Origin: Candidatus Gastranaerophilales bacterium
Lineage (GTDB): Bacteria; Cyanobacteriota; Vampirovibrionia; Gastranaerophilales; Gastranaerophilaceae
Length of the DNA stretch: 64,000 bases
Direction: 5' to 3'
Assembly (NCBI GenBank): GCA_944327255.1
Contig: CALVHA010000004.1
Coordinates: forward strand, 47,777 to 111,776
Positions 1 to 8,471 of the stretch are shown piece by piece (position 1 is the first letter of the stretch; each line of letters opens with the position of its first letter). A program made the position numbers and the translations under genes. The notes beneath the pieces were generated by a model, which ran no database searches, was not told the DNA's origin, and was given only the letters and a program-made list of their open reading frames with translations.

Positions 1-1
1 A

Positions 2-388
2 TGGGGAAACTTTTTTAATTCAGAGGCTTTCGGCTATCCGACAAATCTTCCATGGAAACTATTTATTCCTGCATCACAAAGACCACCTCAATATCTAAAT
101 TATGAATACTTTCACCCAACATTTTTATATGAAAGTATTTTGGATATTTTAGTTTTTATAATATTACTACAATTTATGAACAAATATGCAAAAACAATGC
201 CCGGTATAACATTATTTGCATATCTTATTCTTTATTCGTGCGTAAGGTTATTTGTAGAAACTTTAAGGATAGACAGTGCTCTCAATATCTCGGGAATTCC
301 TATTGCAAAAATAATATCAATCATTCTTATTATGAGCGGAATAATGGGTATTGCAATAATTATTAATAAAAAAAATGAAAAAATTTGA
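2..388 (+). CDS. lgt: Prolipoprotein diacylglyceryl transferase, C-terminal part (5' truncated by window edge)
   Basis: Lgt moves a diacylglycerol group from phosphatidylglycerol onto the lipobox cysteine of prolipoproteins at the inner membrane. The frame is open from base 2, well upstream of the first possible internal TTG start. It reads GNFFNSEAFG, then LPWKLFIP, then FHPTFLYES, which are the conserved Lgt segments before the last two transmembrane helices. The visible tail has hydrophobic stretches (LVFIILLQF; IIISIILIMSGIMGIAIII-like) expected for the C-terminal helices, and ends in a short lysine-rich tail. The catalytic N-terminal half lies outside the window. metK follows on the same strand after about 100 nt. 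Confidence 0.85.
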   Translation, partial: WGNFFNSEAFGYPTNLPWKLFIPASQRPPQYLNYEYFHPTFLYESILDILVFIILLQFMNKYAKTMPGITLFAYLILYSCVRLFVETLRIDSALNISGIPIAKIISIILIMSGIMGIAIIINKKNEKI

Positions 389-429
389 TTTTAATAATTT
401 TCTGATGTAAACTTCTTCATAATGATGTG

Positions 430-458
430 GCCGGGTTGGAATTAAAAAACTTACCGGC
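430..458 (+). promoter_or_regulatory. Hairpin in the metK leader, possible cis-regulatory RNA
   Basis: GCCGG at 430-434 pairs perfectly with CCGGC at 454-458 across a 19-nt A-rich loop. About 18 nt later comes the metK ribosome site AAGGAG (476-481, 8 nt before the ATG). A stem with a long loop followed by an A/T-rich tail overlapping the Shine-Dalgarno resembles the general shape of H-type pseudoknot riboswitches, and metK is a classic target of SAM-sensing RNAs. I could not match the loop or tail to the SAM-II, SMK or SAM/SAH consensus. It may be a simple hairpin. Confidence 0.25.
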
Positions 459-489
459 AAGTAGAAAATTAAATTAAGGAGAAATTGGA

Positions 490-1767
490 ATGACACCAAG
501 AAACTTTTTATTTACTTCCGAATCTGTAACGGAAGGACACCCCGACAAGGTATGCGATCAGATATCTGACGCAATTTTAGACGAATTTTTAACAAAGTAT
601 CCGCAATCAAGAGTTGCAGCTGAAACTACTGTAACAACAGGTATGGCGCTTGTATGTGGAGAAATTACATCTGATTGTTATGTTGATATTCCGTCTGTTG
701 TAAGAAACACGATAAAAAATATCGGGTATACAGGTTCACATGGAGGCGGTTTTGATGCCGATACCTGTGCAGTATTAACAAGCATTGATGAACAGTCTTG
801 TGATATTGCCAGCGGAGTTAACAAAGCTTTTGAATCAAGAAATAATAATGCAGATACTTCAACATCCGAAACTGAAAATATTGGAGCTGGCGATCAAGGG
901 ATTATGTTTGGATACGCATGTAACGAAACACCTGAATTAATGCCACTGCCTATAAGCTTGGCTCACAAACTTTCTTACAGATTAGCTCAGGTAAGAAAAA
1001 ATGGAACTTTATCTTACTTAAGACCAGACGGAAAATCTCAAGTAACTGTTGAATATGTTGACGGTAAACCTGCAAAAATTAATACCGTTTTAATTTCAAC
1101 CCAACACGATCCAGAAATTAACGGAATCAGCGACAATGCAAAGGTTCAGGAAATCATTAAAAATGATATAAAAAAATACGTTATAGATTACGTATTTGAA
1201 AACGAATCACCTATCGGATTAGATAAAGATACAAAAATCCTTGTGAATCCTTCAGGAAGATTTGTTGTCGGCGGCCCTCAAGGAGATGCAGGGTTAACCG
1301 GACGTAAGATTATCGTTGATACATATGGAGGTTATTCACGTCACGGCGGTGGAGCTTTTTCAGGAAAAGATCCGACAAAAGTAGACAGATCTGCCGCTTA
1401 TGCTTCAAGATATGTTGCAAAAAACATCGTTGCAGCAGGTCTTGCTGACAAATGTGAAATCGAACTTGCCTATGCAATAGGTGTTGCAGAACCTGTATCA
1501 ATTATGGTTGATACTTTTGGAACAGGAAAAATTTCTGATGATGAAATTGCTGAACTTGTTTCTAAAAACTTTGATTTAAGACCGGCAGCGATTATAAGCC
1601 AATTTGATTTAAGAGGACTACCTGCAAAAAATGGAGGGAAATTCTATCAAAAACTTGCAGCATACGGTCATATGGGAAGAACAGATATTGTTGTTCCTTG
1701 GGAACAAACAGACAAAGCAGAAAGCTTAAAATCACAGGCTTGCGGATGCTGTAGTTGTTCTAAATAG
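490..1767 (+). CDS. metK: S-adenosylmethionine synthetase
   Basis: MetK makes S-adenosylmethionine from methionine and ATP in the cytoplasm. The 425-residue product carries the N-terminal [12 protein letters not shown] motif (about 16-27), the GAGDQG hexapeptide (132-137) with Cys and Met context typical of the active site, and the glycine-rich GGGAFSGKD phosphate loop further on. Start choice is fixed by AAGGAG 8 nt upstream. The protein is longer than the roughly 385-400 residues usual in bacteria. Part of the excess is an Asn/Thr/Ser-rich stretch just before GAGDQG (about 117-130). The rest is an odd C-terminal tail with four cysteines at 418, 420, 421 and 423. A terminator follows immediately and is shared with the convergent yibE/F gene. 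Confidence 0.96.
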   Translation: MTPRNFLFTSESVTEGHPDKVCDQISDAILDEFLTKYPQSRVAAETTVTTGMALVCGEITSDCYVDIPSVVRNTIKNIGYTGSHGGGFDADTCAVLTSIDEQSCDIASGVNKAFESRNNNADTSTSETENIGAGDQGIMFGYACNETPELMPLPISLAHKLSYRLAQVRKNGTLSYLRPDGKSQVTVEYVDGKPAKINTVLISTQHDPEINGISDNAKVQEIIKNDIKKYVIDYVFENESPIGLDKDTKILVNPSGRFVVGGPQGDAGLTGRKIIVDTYGGYSRHGGGAFSGKDPTKVDRSAAYASRYVAKNIVAAGLADKCEIELAYAIGVAEPVSIMVDTFGTGKISDDEIAELVSKNFDLRPAAIISQFDLRGLPAKNGGKFYQKLAAYGHMGRTDIVVPWEQTDKAESLKSQACGCCSCSK

Positions 1768-1773
1768 ACACAT

Positions 1774-1803
1774 AAAAAGGAGAGCTTAAAACTCTCCTTT
1801 TTT
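1774..1803. terminator. Bidirectional terminator between metK and the YibE/F gene
   Basis: GGAGAG/CTCTCC stem flanked by an A5 run on the left and T6 on the right, so it can work on both strands. It overlaps the last codons of the leftward YibE/F gene. Confidence 0.8.
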
Positions 1804-2928
1804 ATTTTCAAAATTAAATTCAATATTTTGTTTTTGTTTTTTAATCATATAGGCCGCAATTACAGCAGTTATCGGCACACAAGCCAATATTGCAATACTA
1901 CCTATTAATGCAGACAAAATTTCGGTGGCAACCTGATTCAGATTGAAGAATTTTTGTAAATCAATATTACTTGAAAGTAAAACAAGGGGTAAAGAACTCC
2001 CTAAATATACTAAAATAAGAGTGTTTGACATAGTTCCGATAATATCACGTCCCACATTCATTCCAGAAATAAAAAGCTGTTTAACCGTAAGAGCTTTATT
2101 CGTTTCATAAATCTCGTTAATAGTACTTGCAATTGACACAGCCGTATCCATTAAGGCTCCAAGCGATGCAATAATCATTGAGGCGGAAAGCACCCCTTTA
2201 AAATTTAAATCAGGATGAGCTGAATACAAAAACATATTTTCCTCACCCGAAAAACCTGTTAATTTTGCATAATAAATTACTGCCATAGATAAACCCGCAG
2301 CAAGAATAAGACTAAAAACCGTCCCGAAAATTGCAGAAGAACTTTTGGCATTAAACCCGCCAACAAGATATATTGTTATAACAGCAGCCAAAATTGACAC
2401 AAGAACAGCAGAAGCAATAGGACAAAATCCAAGTAAAATAAGCGGCATAAGCACAAAAAACATCAGCCCTACAGTAGCAGCAATAGATATAAGACTTGCA
2501 GCCCCTTTTTTTCTCCCGATAACTAAAAGCAAGAAAAAAAAGATAGCCGTAACAAATATAAGAGAATTATCCCGCTTCAAATCAGCAATAAAAAAGTCTA
2601 TATCATCAGAAGAGATGATATCTTCCACCTTTTTTTCTGCATGAAGAATAACCTTATCTCCCTTTTTCAAAGTTATATCGTAAGAAGGGTTGCCTGTCAG
2701 CATATTGTCAATATTGCGCTCAAGCCCCTTAAATTCACCAGTAAGCACTTTTACTTTAACAATTTGTTTTACGTTGTTTTCGCCTTGCTGTAAATTCTGC
2801 GCATCTTCATATTGAACACTTTCAACAATCCCTGTTTCGGATGGGAGCTCTATATCGGTATTTAATTCTGCACTTACAGGCAAAATTAAAGAAATTAAAA
2901 ACAAAAATAATATTAAAACTTTTCTCAT
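1786..2928 (-). CDS. YibE/F family multi-pass membrane protein
   Basis: This is a polytopic membrane protein of the YibE/F family, whose role is unknown (transport has been proposed). The ATG at 2928 is preferred over an ATG at 2967 because it opens directly with a signal-peptide-like segment (MRKVLILFLFLISLILPVSA). After it comes a soluble domain of about 90 residues, then about seven to eight hydrophobic helices from the LIFVTAIFFFLLLVIG segment on. The GALMDTAVSIAS and NVGRDIIGTMSNTLIL segments are typical of the family. It is the last gene of the leftward obgE-yjbQ-yibE/F cluster and follows yjbQ after 17 nt. The Shine-Dalgarno is weak (GGGG), so translation may depend on coupling to yjbQ. 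Confidence 0.75.
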   Translation of the reverse strand: MRKVLILFLFLISLILPVSAELNTDIELPSETGIVESVQYEDAQNLQQGENNVKQIVKVKVLTGEFKGLERNIDNMLTGNPSYDITLKKGDKVILHAEKKVEDIISSDDIDFFIADLKRDNSLIFVTAIFFFLLLVIGRKKGAASLISIAATVGLMFFVLMPLILLGFCPIASAVLVSILAAVITIYLVGGFNAKSSSAIFGTVFSLILAAGLSMAVIYYAKLTGFSGEENMFLYSAHPDLNFKGVLSASMIIASLGALMDTAVSIASTINEIYETNKALTVKQLFISGMNVGRDIIGTMSNTLILVYLGSSLPLVLLSSNIDLQKFFNLNQVATEILSALIGSIAILACVPITAVIAAYMIKKQKQNIEFNFENKKGEF

Positions 2929-2945
2929 AAATATATTACCCCAAT

Positions 2946-3362
2946 TTAAGCCACAATTTGCACCCAAACAGTTCTGGTTCTGGCCTTATTATCAAAATCT
3001 ATTAATACAATTTGCTGCCACTGCCCGAGTTGTAAGGCCCCATCAACAAGAGGAACAACTGTATTATTTCCAACAATAGATGCTCTGAGATGTGAATAGC
3101 CATTTCCATCATGCCATGTTTCATCATGATGATAAACTTCATCAACAGGAGCAATTTTATTTAAAGCTTCCGGCAGATCAACAAGCAACCCAGGCTCAAA
3201 TTCAATATTTGTAATACCAACAGTACTACCCGCAGCATAAACATGCACAACAGCAGATTGTAGTGAATGTTTATAAACTGCATTCTGAACCTGCCTTGTA
3301 ATATCTATAATATCGGTATTTCCCTTTGTGTGAACAGTAAATTTTTCATTAATAATAGACAT
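2946..3362 (-). CDS. yjbQ: YjbQ family protein (UPF0047, secondary thiamine-phosphate synthase type)
   Basis: A 138-residue single-domain protein of the YjbQ/UPF0047 family, some members of which show weak thiamine-phosphate synthase activity; the physiological role is unclear. Family hallmarks seen are the HVYAAGSTVGITNIEFEPG segment, the histidine-rich centre (YHHDETWHDGNGYSHLRAS, candidate metal or substrate ligands) and the LGQWQQIVLIDFD strand near the end. It lies 25 nt downstream of obgE and 17 nt upstream of the YibE/F gene, all leftward, so the three are probably co-transcribed. The full family length is present and nothing looks damaged. Confidence 0.85.
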   Translation of the reverse strand: MSIINEKFTVHTKGNTDIIDITRQVQNAVYKHSLQSAVVHVYAAGSTVGITNIEFEPGLLVDLPEALNKIAPVDEVYHHDETWHDGNGYSHLRASIVGNNTVVPLVDGALQLGQWQQIVLIDFDNKARTRTVWVQIVA

Positions 3363-3387
3363 ACAAACTCTCCCGTAAAGATATTAT

Positions 3388-4671
3388 CTATCCGTAAAAT
3401 TCATCAGCATAGTATGCGAATTCTAGATGTCCGACAATAATGGTATCGCCATCTTTGACACCCATCGATTTAAGTTTATCAAATACTCCCATACCTGTCA
3501 GAATATTTTGAAGCCTTATAACCTGTTCAGGATTTCGTTCATCCGTAACTTGTGCAAGACGCCCGATTTTACCCCCAACTATTATATAAGTGTCTTTTGC
3601 CACTTTTGATATTTCATAAGCACTGTCATCATTATCTGTGGCTCCTAAATCTTCTTCAACGACAATATCAGAAACAGGTTTTTCGATCTCATCAACTTTT
3701 TTACCCATAAAATATTTAATAGAATCAATATTTTCACCTGTAACTGCAGAAATTAAAAATACATCTTCCGCCTTTTTCTTGAAAGTCAAATACAGTTCTT
3801 GTTTTCGCTCATCATCTATTGCATCAATTTTATTTAAAGCCACAATTTGATAAAGATTTGCCAGTTTTTCGGAATGTTTTTTTAATTCCGCATTAATTTT
3901 TTCATAATTATCAAATGGATTTTCAGCCGTTGTATCGATAACATGCACAAGGAACCTGCATCTTTCAACATGGCGCAAAAAGTCATGTCCCAACCCTACA
4001 CCCTCGCTTGCCCCTTCAATAAGACCAGGGATATCAGCAACAACAAAACCATCGCCAGAAGGTTTATGAACGACTCCAAGATTAGGAATTAAAGTAGTAA
4101 ACGGATAATCTGCAATTTTAGGTTTTGCAGAGCTAATACGACTGATAAAAGTCGATTTCCCAGCATTTGGCATCCCAAGAAGCCCAACATCTGCAATTAA
4201 TTTTAATTCAAGAATAAGTTCTCGTTCAATAGGTGGTTCTCCCGGTTCACAGAATTGAGGGGCACGTTTTTGAGCAGTTGCAAATCTTGCATTTCCCCTG
4301 CCACCTCTTCCGCCTTTTGCAACAAGGACTTTTTGCTCATGATCAATCAAATCAGCAATAACATTACCTGTTTTAACATCTCTGACAACAGTTCCAACAG
4401 GCACTTTAATATATAAATCTTTTGCCCATTTTCCGTGGCAATTTTTGATGCCGCCATTTTCCCCGCTTTCAGCCTTAAATACCGATTTATATTTAAAGTC
4501 CATAAGTGTTGACATATTTTCATCAGCTATTAAAAAGACATCACCGCCCTTTCCGCCATCACCGCCAGCCGGTCCACCTTTATCAACATATTTTTCACGT
4601 CTCCAGGCCACCATGCCGTTTCCACCGCGACCTGAAACTATTCTAATTTTTGTTTTATCTAAAAATTGCAT
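3388..4671 (-). CDS. obgE: GTPase Obg/CgtA
   Basis: Obg is an essential ribosome-associated GTPase linked to 50S assembly and stress control. The 427-residue product has the three standard parts. Residues 1-158 form the glycine-rich Obg fold (GGNGMVAWRREK, GGPAGGDGGKGG). The G domain has GMPNAGKS at 166-173, DIPG as G3, NKID as G4 and SAVTGENI as G5. The last 75 residues or so are an OCT domain (DTYIIVGGKIGRLAQVT onwards), found in many but not all Obg proteins. The gene opens a leftward cluster with yjbQ and yibE/F and is divergent from tsaD across about 37 nt. Confidence 0.96.
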   Translation of the reverse strand: MQFLDKTKIRIVSGRGGNGMVAWRREKYVDKGGPAGGDGGKGGDVFLIADENMSTLMDFKYKSVFKAESGENGGIKNCHGKWAKDLYIKVPVGTVVRDVKTGNVIADLIDHEQKVLVAKGGRGGRGNARFATAQKRAPQFCEPGEPPIERELILELKLIADVGLLGMPNAGKSTFISRISSAKPKIADYPFTTLIPNLGVVHKPSGDGFVVADIPGLIEGASEGVGLGHDFLRHVERCRFLVHVIDTTAENPFDNYEKINAELKKHSEKLANLYQIVALNKIDAIDDERKQELYLTFKKKAEDVFLISAVTGENIDSIKYFMGKKVDEIEKPVSDIVVEEDLGATDNDDSAYEISKVAKDTYIIVGGKIGRLAQVTDERNPEQVIRLQNILTGMGVFDKLKSMGVKDGDTIIVGHLEFAYYADEFYG

Positions 4672-4693
4672 TTCATATCCCTTTTAATATTTG

Positions 4694-4702
4694 TGTTATA
4701 AT
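4694..4702 (+). promoter_or_regulatory. Extended -10 promoter of tsaD (leaderless arrangement)
   Basis: TGTTATAAT is a perfect extended -10 element (TGn plus TATAAT at 4697-4702). The ATG at 4709 starts 6 nt after it, where transcription itself would begin. No convincing -35 box is visible, which fits extended -10 promoters. No Shine-Dalgarno precedes the ATG. Confidence 0.55.
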
Positions 4703-4708
4703 TTTACT

Positions 4709-5764
4709 ATGAAAATGATAAAAAAGAAATTATTTTCGGATGAACCGATAGAAATAGGTCCCGAAAGCGGATATGATAATTATATAATGGCAATTGAGTC
4801 AAGTTGTGATGAAACGGCCTGTGCAATAGTAAAAAATGGCAGAGAAGTTATCGCAAATGTTGTTGCATCTCAGATAAAAACGCACGCACAATTTGGCGGA
4901 GTTATTCCTGAAATTGCGGCAAGAGAGCATATGGATTCTATTAATATTGTAATTGAAGAAGCCTTCAGACAGGCAAAGGAGAATGCTGGAATTACTCCGA
5001 AGGACATAACAGCTTTTGCTGGAACAGTCGGCCCAGGACTCGTAGGTTGTCTGCTAGTGGGTTTAAATGCTGCAAAAACATTAGCTCTTGTTTACGATAA
5101 ACCTTTTATCGGAGTAAACCATTTAAACGCACACCTTTGCGGAAATTATCTTGATACGGATTTAAAACCGCCGTTTACGGCTCTTCTTGTAAGTGGAGGT
5201 CATACTCAAATTATTGATGTGAGCTCATATTCCGAACAACATATTATCGGAGAAACGATTGATGATGCAGTAGGTGAGGCTTATGACAAAGTTGCAAGAT
5301 TAATAGGTCTGCCATATCCGGGCGGACCTAAACTTGATAAAATGGCTCAGGAGGGAAATCCTCATGCATTTAAGCTACCTGAAGCAAAAGTTGAGGAATT
5401 TGATTTCAGCTTCAGCGGTTTAAAAACAGCTGTATTACGTCTTGTAAAATCTTTTGACGGACAAGAATTACCTGTTAAAGATATTTGTGCTAGCTTTCAG
5501 GAATGCGTTTCCTCAATATTAGTAAAAAAAGTAAAAAAAGCGCTTATAAAAAGCGGCTATAATCAAGTCGTAATAGCTGGAGGAGTTGCCGCAAATTCCG
5601 AAATAAGAAGAAAAATATTTGCGCTCTCAGAAGAAGGTTATAAAGTCTTTGCTCCTCCTATGAAATATTGCACTGATAATGCTGCAATGGTAGCATCATG
5701 TGCGTATTTTAACACCAATACTTTTGATGACATAAATGTCGAAGTTTTCTCAAGGGTAAAATAA
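4709..5764 (+). CDS. tsaD: tRNA N6-adenosine threonylcarbamoyltransferase
   Basis: TsaD transfers threonylcarbamoyl to A37 of ANN-decoding tRNAs, with TsaB, TsaC and TsaE (not in this window). The protein shows MAIESSCDETACAIV, the metal-binding HLNAHLCG (HxxxH), the LLVSGGHTQI loop, the YPGGPKLDKMA segment and GGVAANSEIR near the end. A TTG at 4691 is possible but overlaps the TATAAT box, so I chose the ATG at 4709. That leaves about 26 residues before the usual family start (MAIESS at about 4787), so a later start cannot be excluded. tcdA, which cyclises the same modification, lies at 26.2-27.0 kb. Confidence 0.93.
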   Translation: MKMIKKKLFSDEPIEIGPESGYDNYIMAIESSCDETACAIVKNGREVIANVVASQIKTHAQFGGVIPEIAAREHMDSINIVIEEAFRQAKENAGITPKDITAFAGTVGPGLVGCLLVGLNAAKTLALVYDKPFIGVNHLNAHLCGNYLDTDLKPPFTALLVSGGHTQIIDVSSYSEQHIIGETIDDAVGEAYDKVARLIGLPYPGGPKLDKMAQEGNPHAFKLPEAKVEEFDFSFSGLKTAVLRLVKSFDGQELPVKDICASFQECVSSILVKKVKKALIKSGYNQVVIAGGVAANSEIRRKIFALSEEGYKVFAPPMKYCTDNAAMVASCAYFNTNTFDDINVEVFSRVK

Positions 5765-5786
5765 TATTATGTAAAAGGGTATAAAG

Positions 5787-7424
5787 ATGCAAATACAACG
5801 AATAGGCGGCCATTTTAACACTAATAATAAACTTAAGCCGACTTTTACCGCACTTATCCCAAGAAGTTTTATACGCCCGAAGCATATAAAAGAGTTCTTT
5901 GCATATAGGAGTTTTAAACAATATACACCATTAAAGTTTAATTTTGGAGAATACAAGATTCCGATACATAATGAAGGCATTGCACAAAAATTAAAACGGA
6001 AATATAATCCTGAAAGCTTTTCAGAGTTATTTGAATTTGCAAAGGAAAAAGGAGTATTTAATTACACATTTGACTCAAAAACAGGATTTGTAAAAACATC
6101 TCAAATTAATCGTAAAGAAAATGAATTAATGTCTGATTTAATTTGGGTAACTGATACTTGCCATAATATGCCATTGATTAAACATTTCGATCCAAAATCA
6201 TGTACACATGTTTTTAATTCTTTGACAAATTTTTATGAAAAACAGCAGGCAAATTTTGATTACACGATAGCAAATCCACAAAAATATAAAGAAAATGAAT
6301 TTTTTGAGGCAAAAATAGGAGTAGGTCATACATTTATTCCGAAAACAGGACAAGCCCACCACTTGTTTGCACATTCAAGATTAGAATCTATAGGAATGTA
6401 TTTGCAAACTGCATCTGATTTAATTGAACAAGGATTTAAAGGGGCAGAGTATGGATATAAAAGTGCCCAAGAGATTCCCCAAAATGTGACAGATACAATT
6501 GCAAACAGTGTAAAATACTTAAAAGCAATAAACTACCCTCAAGCGAGAAGTTGTGGAGCCTGGGAAGAACAAACATTTATTAATTCACTTACGAGCGATA
6601 CAGCAATAATTAATGAAGCATTTAGGAAAATTTTAAAATTAGTTTACACGCCGAGTGATAATCCAAATATGCTTGCATTTAGGCATACACTGAGAACATC
6701 AAAACACGGAGATGTATTTGCGAATAAAGAAGAATTGCTAAAGTTATTAAAAGATGGAGAAAGGCGAATTGAGGATATACACTATCACGAATCTATGCTA
6801 GCAAACATTACAGTAGAACCAGAATTTGAAAAATGTCTTGGAAGAAAATCTGATGCAGCAATGGCGTTTGTTCCTCAGACAGAAACCTTGAATAATAAAA
6901 GTTCGGTCCGTGATGCAATTGCCAAAATAGGTATGCTGAGACAGCTTGAGAGAGATTTGGTGCGTGATAACGGGGCTTTACGTTATAATAAAGATGAGTA
7001 CCTTAATCTTGACTACCATATTCTGAATAACAAAAGGACGCAGAATAAACATAAAAATGAGGCGGAGTGGTTTCTGGTATCAGAGCTTTCTAAAGGTTAC
7101 GGAAAAGTCGCAGAAAGTCTTATGAATGAAATAGAAAAAAATGGCAGAAATTCTAAAATTCAAAAACTTCTTGATTATGCCTTAAATAAGCAGACAGAAT
7201 TTATAAACCGGAGTTATGCAAGAATTACACCTAAAAGAACTGTAAAATCAAACAAATACAGTTGTCCTGCCTATAAAATTCCGGAAGCATATGAAGCAGT
7301 GACAACAGATAAAGGGATAAAATATGTCCCAGGTGCCCATACTCCGCTTACATGGGCTGAAGCATCGTTATTTGAAGCTTCCGAATTATTCTTGAATAAT
7401 TTACAAAAATTTGCAATACTTTAG
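5787..7424 (+). CDS. Predicted GH15/phosphorylase-kinase-alpha-like (alpha/alpha)6-barrel protein
   Basis: A 545-residue protein, probably cytoplasmic, with no signal peptide or membrane helix. Two segments recall GH15 glucoamylases and phosphorylase kinase alpha subunits. One is SCGAWEEQTF near residue 265, where the Trp-Glu-Glu holds the catalytic acid in GH15; the other is YVPGAHTPLTWAEASLFEASEL near the C-terminus. GQAHHLFAHSRLESIGMYL resembles the substrate-side helix W-N-x-Q-x-D-x-x-G. The second catalytic glutamate is not obvious, so it may be non-hydrolytic. The N-terminal 30 residues (KLKPTFTAL) look like the lineage tag seen in other unknown proteins here. It follows tsaD by 22 nt. 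GlgC at 15.4 kb shows glycogen metabolism exists in the cell. Confidence 0.5.
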   Translation: MQIQRIGGHFNTNNKLKPTFTALIPRSFIRPKHIKEFFAYRSFKQYTPLKFNFGEYKIPIHNEGIAQKLKRKYNPESFSELFEFAKEKGVFNYTFDSKTGFVKTSQINRKENELMSDLIWVTDTCHNMPLIKHFDPKSCTHVFNSLTNFYEKQQANFDYTIANPQKYKENEFFEAKIGVGHTFIPKTGQAHHLFAHSRLESIGMYLQTASDLIEQGFKGAEYGYKSAQEIPQNVTDTIANSVKYLKAINYPQARSCGAWEEQTFINSLTSDTAIINEAFRKILKLVYTPSDNPNMLAFRHTLRTSKHGDVFANKEELLKLLKDGERRIEDIHYHESMLANITVEPEFEKCLGRKSDAAMAFVPQTETLNNKSSVRDAIAKIGMLRQLERDLVRDNGALRYNKDEYLNLDYHILNNKRTQNKHKNEAEWFLVSELSKGYGKVAESLMNEIEKNGRNSKIQKLLDYALNKQTEFINRSYARITPKRTVKSNKYSCPAYKIPEAYEAVTTDKGIKYVPGAHTPLTWAEASLFEASELFLNNLQKFAIL

Positions 7425-7480
7425 CAAATTTAATTTTGTTTAAATTTTAAATATATACAAGAACACATAAAATAGGATTT

Positions 7481-8470
7481 ATGCCAATGAAAGTACATTC
7501 GATTACCACACATTTGCAGGCAAAACAAAGCATTGCACAAAAACAAAATAATCAAACAAACTTAAAGAACCCAAAATCATTAGAAATAATCCCGTATAAC
7601 TACAATGATCATCTGCTTGCATTTGGAGCACGAGTTGATAAGGGATTAGACAGATTTTACGAGGCTAACAAAGAAAAAATGCCGAAAACTGTCAGGGATT
7701 ATATAGAAAACATTGATGACAAGTCAAAAATTTCGCCGTTGGAAGCACAGCAAAAAGCATATGAATTTCTTGAAGCAGCGCAAACCATTGATGATATAAA
7801 AGAAACTTATCCTTTAGAGCCCCTTTTTAAAGATTTAATTAACCCTCTTGAATCCCGAGCAACACGAGGGATTCTAAATTCTGTAAGAGAAAATGATGAA
7901 TTGTTAAACCTGAGCGGACAGGGCGTATTAAAAGATAAAAGTAATTTAACTGTTTATCTTGTTAAGAAAATTTTTCTGGAGGATAAAACTATAGAAGAAA
8001 TTAATCAAGACTTAGATAAAGATTTAGATGAAGATTTTAAAGCTGACTTTAAGTTTAAAAACGCAAAGGCGCAATATATTTATCCATCAACTCTCAATTC
8101 ACTGGGAATTAAAACTCCGCAATCTGAATATAGGCAATCACTAAGATACACCAGAGATGGCTATTCAGATATGGTCGGAGAAAAAATTTCAGAAGGGCAA
8201 CGACTATTTTGGGATTCACTGTCCAAAGAGGACAGAACAGCACGTGCAAAAGTATCAGCACAAAAGTTTGAAAACTGGTGGAGTTCATTAACCAAAAATC
8301 AAATTCTCGATATGATAGCTGACCAAAAAAGCGAACTTGATTTGTTAAAAGAATTTAAAAAATTTCAGAGAATAGAAGAAAAACGCCAAGAAAGCAGTAA
8401 TAAAAAAGTCTCAGACAGCATTTCGCATAATCGCACAAAAAATCGGCTCAAACAGGTTAAGTCAGGATGA
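7481..8470 (+). CDS. Unknown protein, N-terminal part of a probably frameshifted gene
   Basis: I do not recognise a domain family. The 329-residue product is charged, largely helical and without membrane segments. The first 50 residues are Gln/Asn/Lys-rich with an aromatic-Gly motif (LLAFGARVDKG), and a conserved-looking core follows (LEAQQKAYEFLEAAQTIDDIKE, ESRATRGILNSV, KKIFLEDKTIEEINQDL). It ends two bases before the next ORF. The last 12 residues (NRLKQVKSG) look like out-of-frame sequence, because deleting one A from the A6 run at 8437-8442 would read straight into IGSNRLSQDELFIIWAKNNL of the next ORF. Start ATG at 7481 (or 7487); the Shine-Dalgarno is weak (AGGATTT). Confidence 0.6.
   Translation: MPMKVHSITTHLQAKQSIAQKQNNQTNLKNPKSLEIIPYNYNDHLLAFGARVDKGLDRFYEANKEKMPKTVRDYIENIDDKSKISPLEAQQKAYEFLEAAQTIDDIKETYPLEPLFKDLINPLESRATRGILNSVRENDELLNLSGQGVLKDKSNLTVYLVKKIFLEDKTIEEINQDLDKDLDEDFKADFKFKNAKAQYIYPSTLNSLGIKTPQSEYRQSLRYTRDGYSDMVGEKISEGQRLFWDSLSKEDRTARAKVSAQKFENWWSSLTKNQILDMIADQKSELDLLKEFKKFQRIEEKRQESSNKKVSDSISHNRTKNRLKQVKSG
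8437..8442 (+). other. A6 run, candidate frameshift site joining the two flanking ORFs
   Basis: Six adenines sit where the upstream frame would switch to the downstream frame. The downstream frame is open well upstream of its TTG start and reads QKIGSNRLSQDELF, so the downstream protein seems to begin before 8472. A one-base indel (biological, assembly or sequencing) or transcriptional slippage could explain it. Confidence 0.5.
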
Positions 8471-8471
8471 A

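Noticed and set aside
430..458. SAM-II or preQ1-I riboswitch before metK
   Set aside because: The stem-loop geometry is suggestive but the conserved loop and tail bases of those classes are absent, so it is only listed as an unnamed hairpin.
2345..2644. Rightward frame opposite the YibE/F gene
   Set aside because: Low-complexity shadow of a transmembrane-coding strand.
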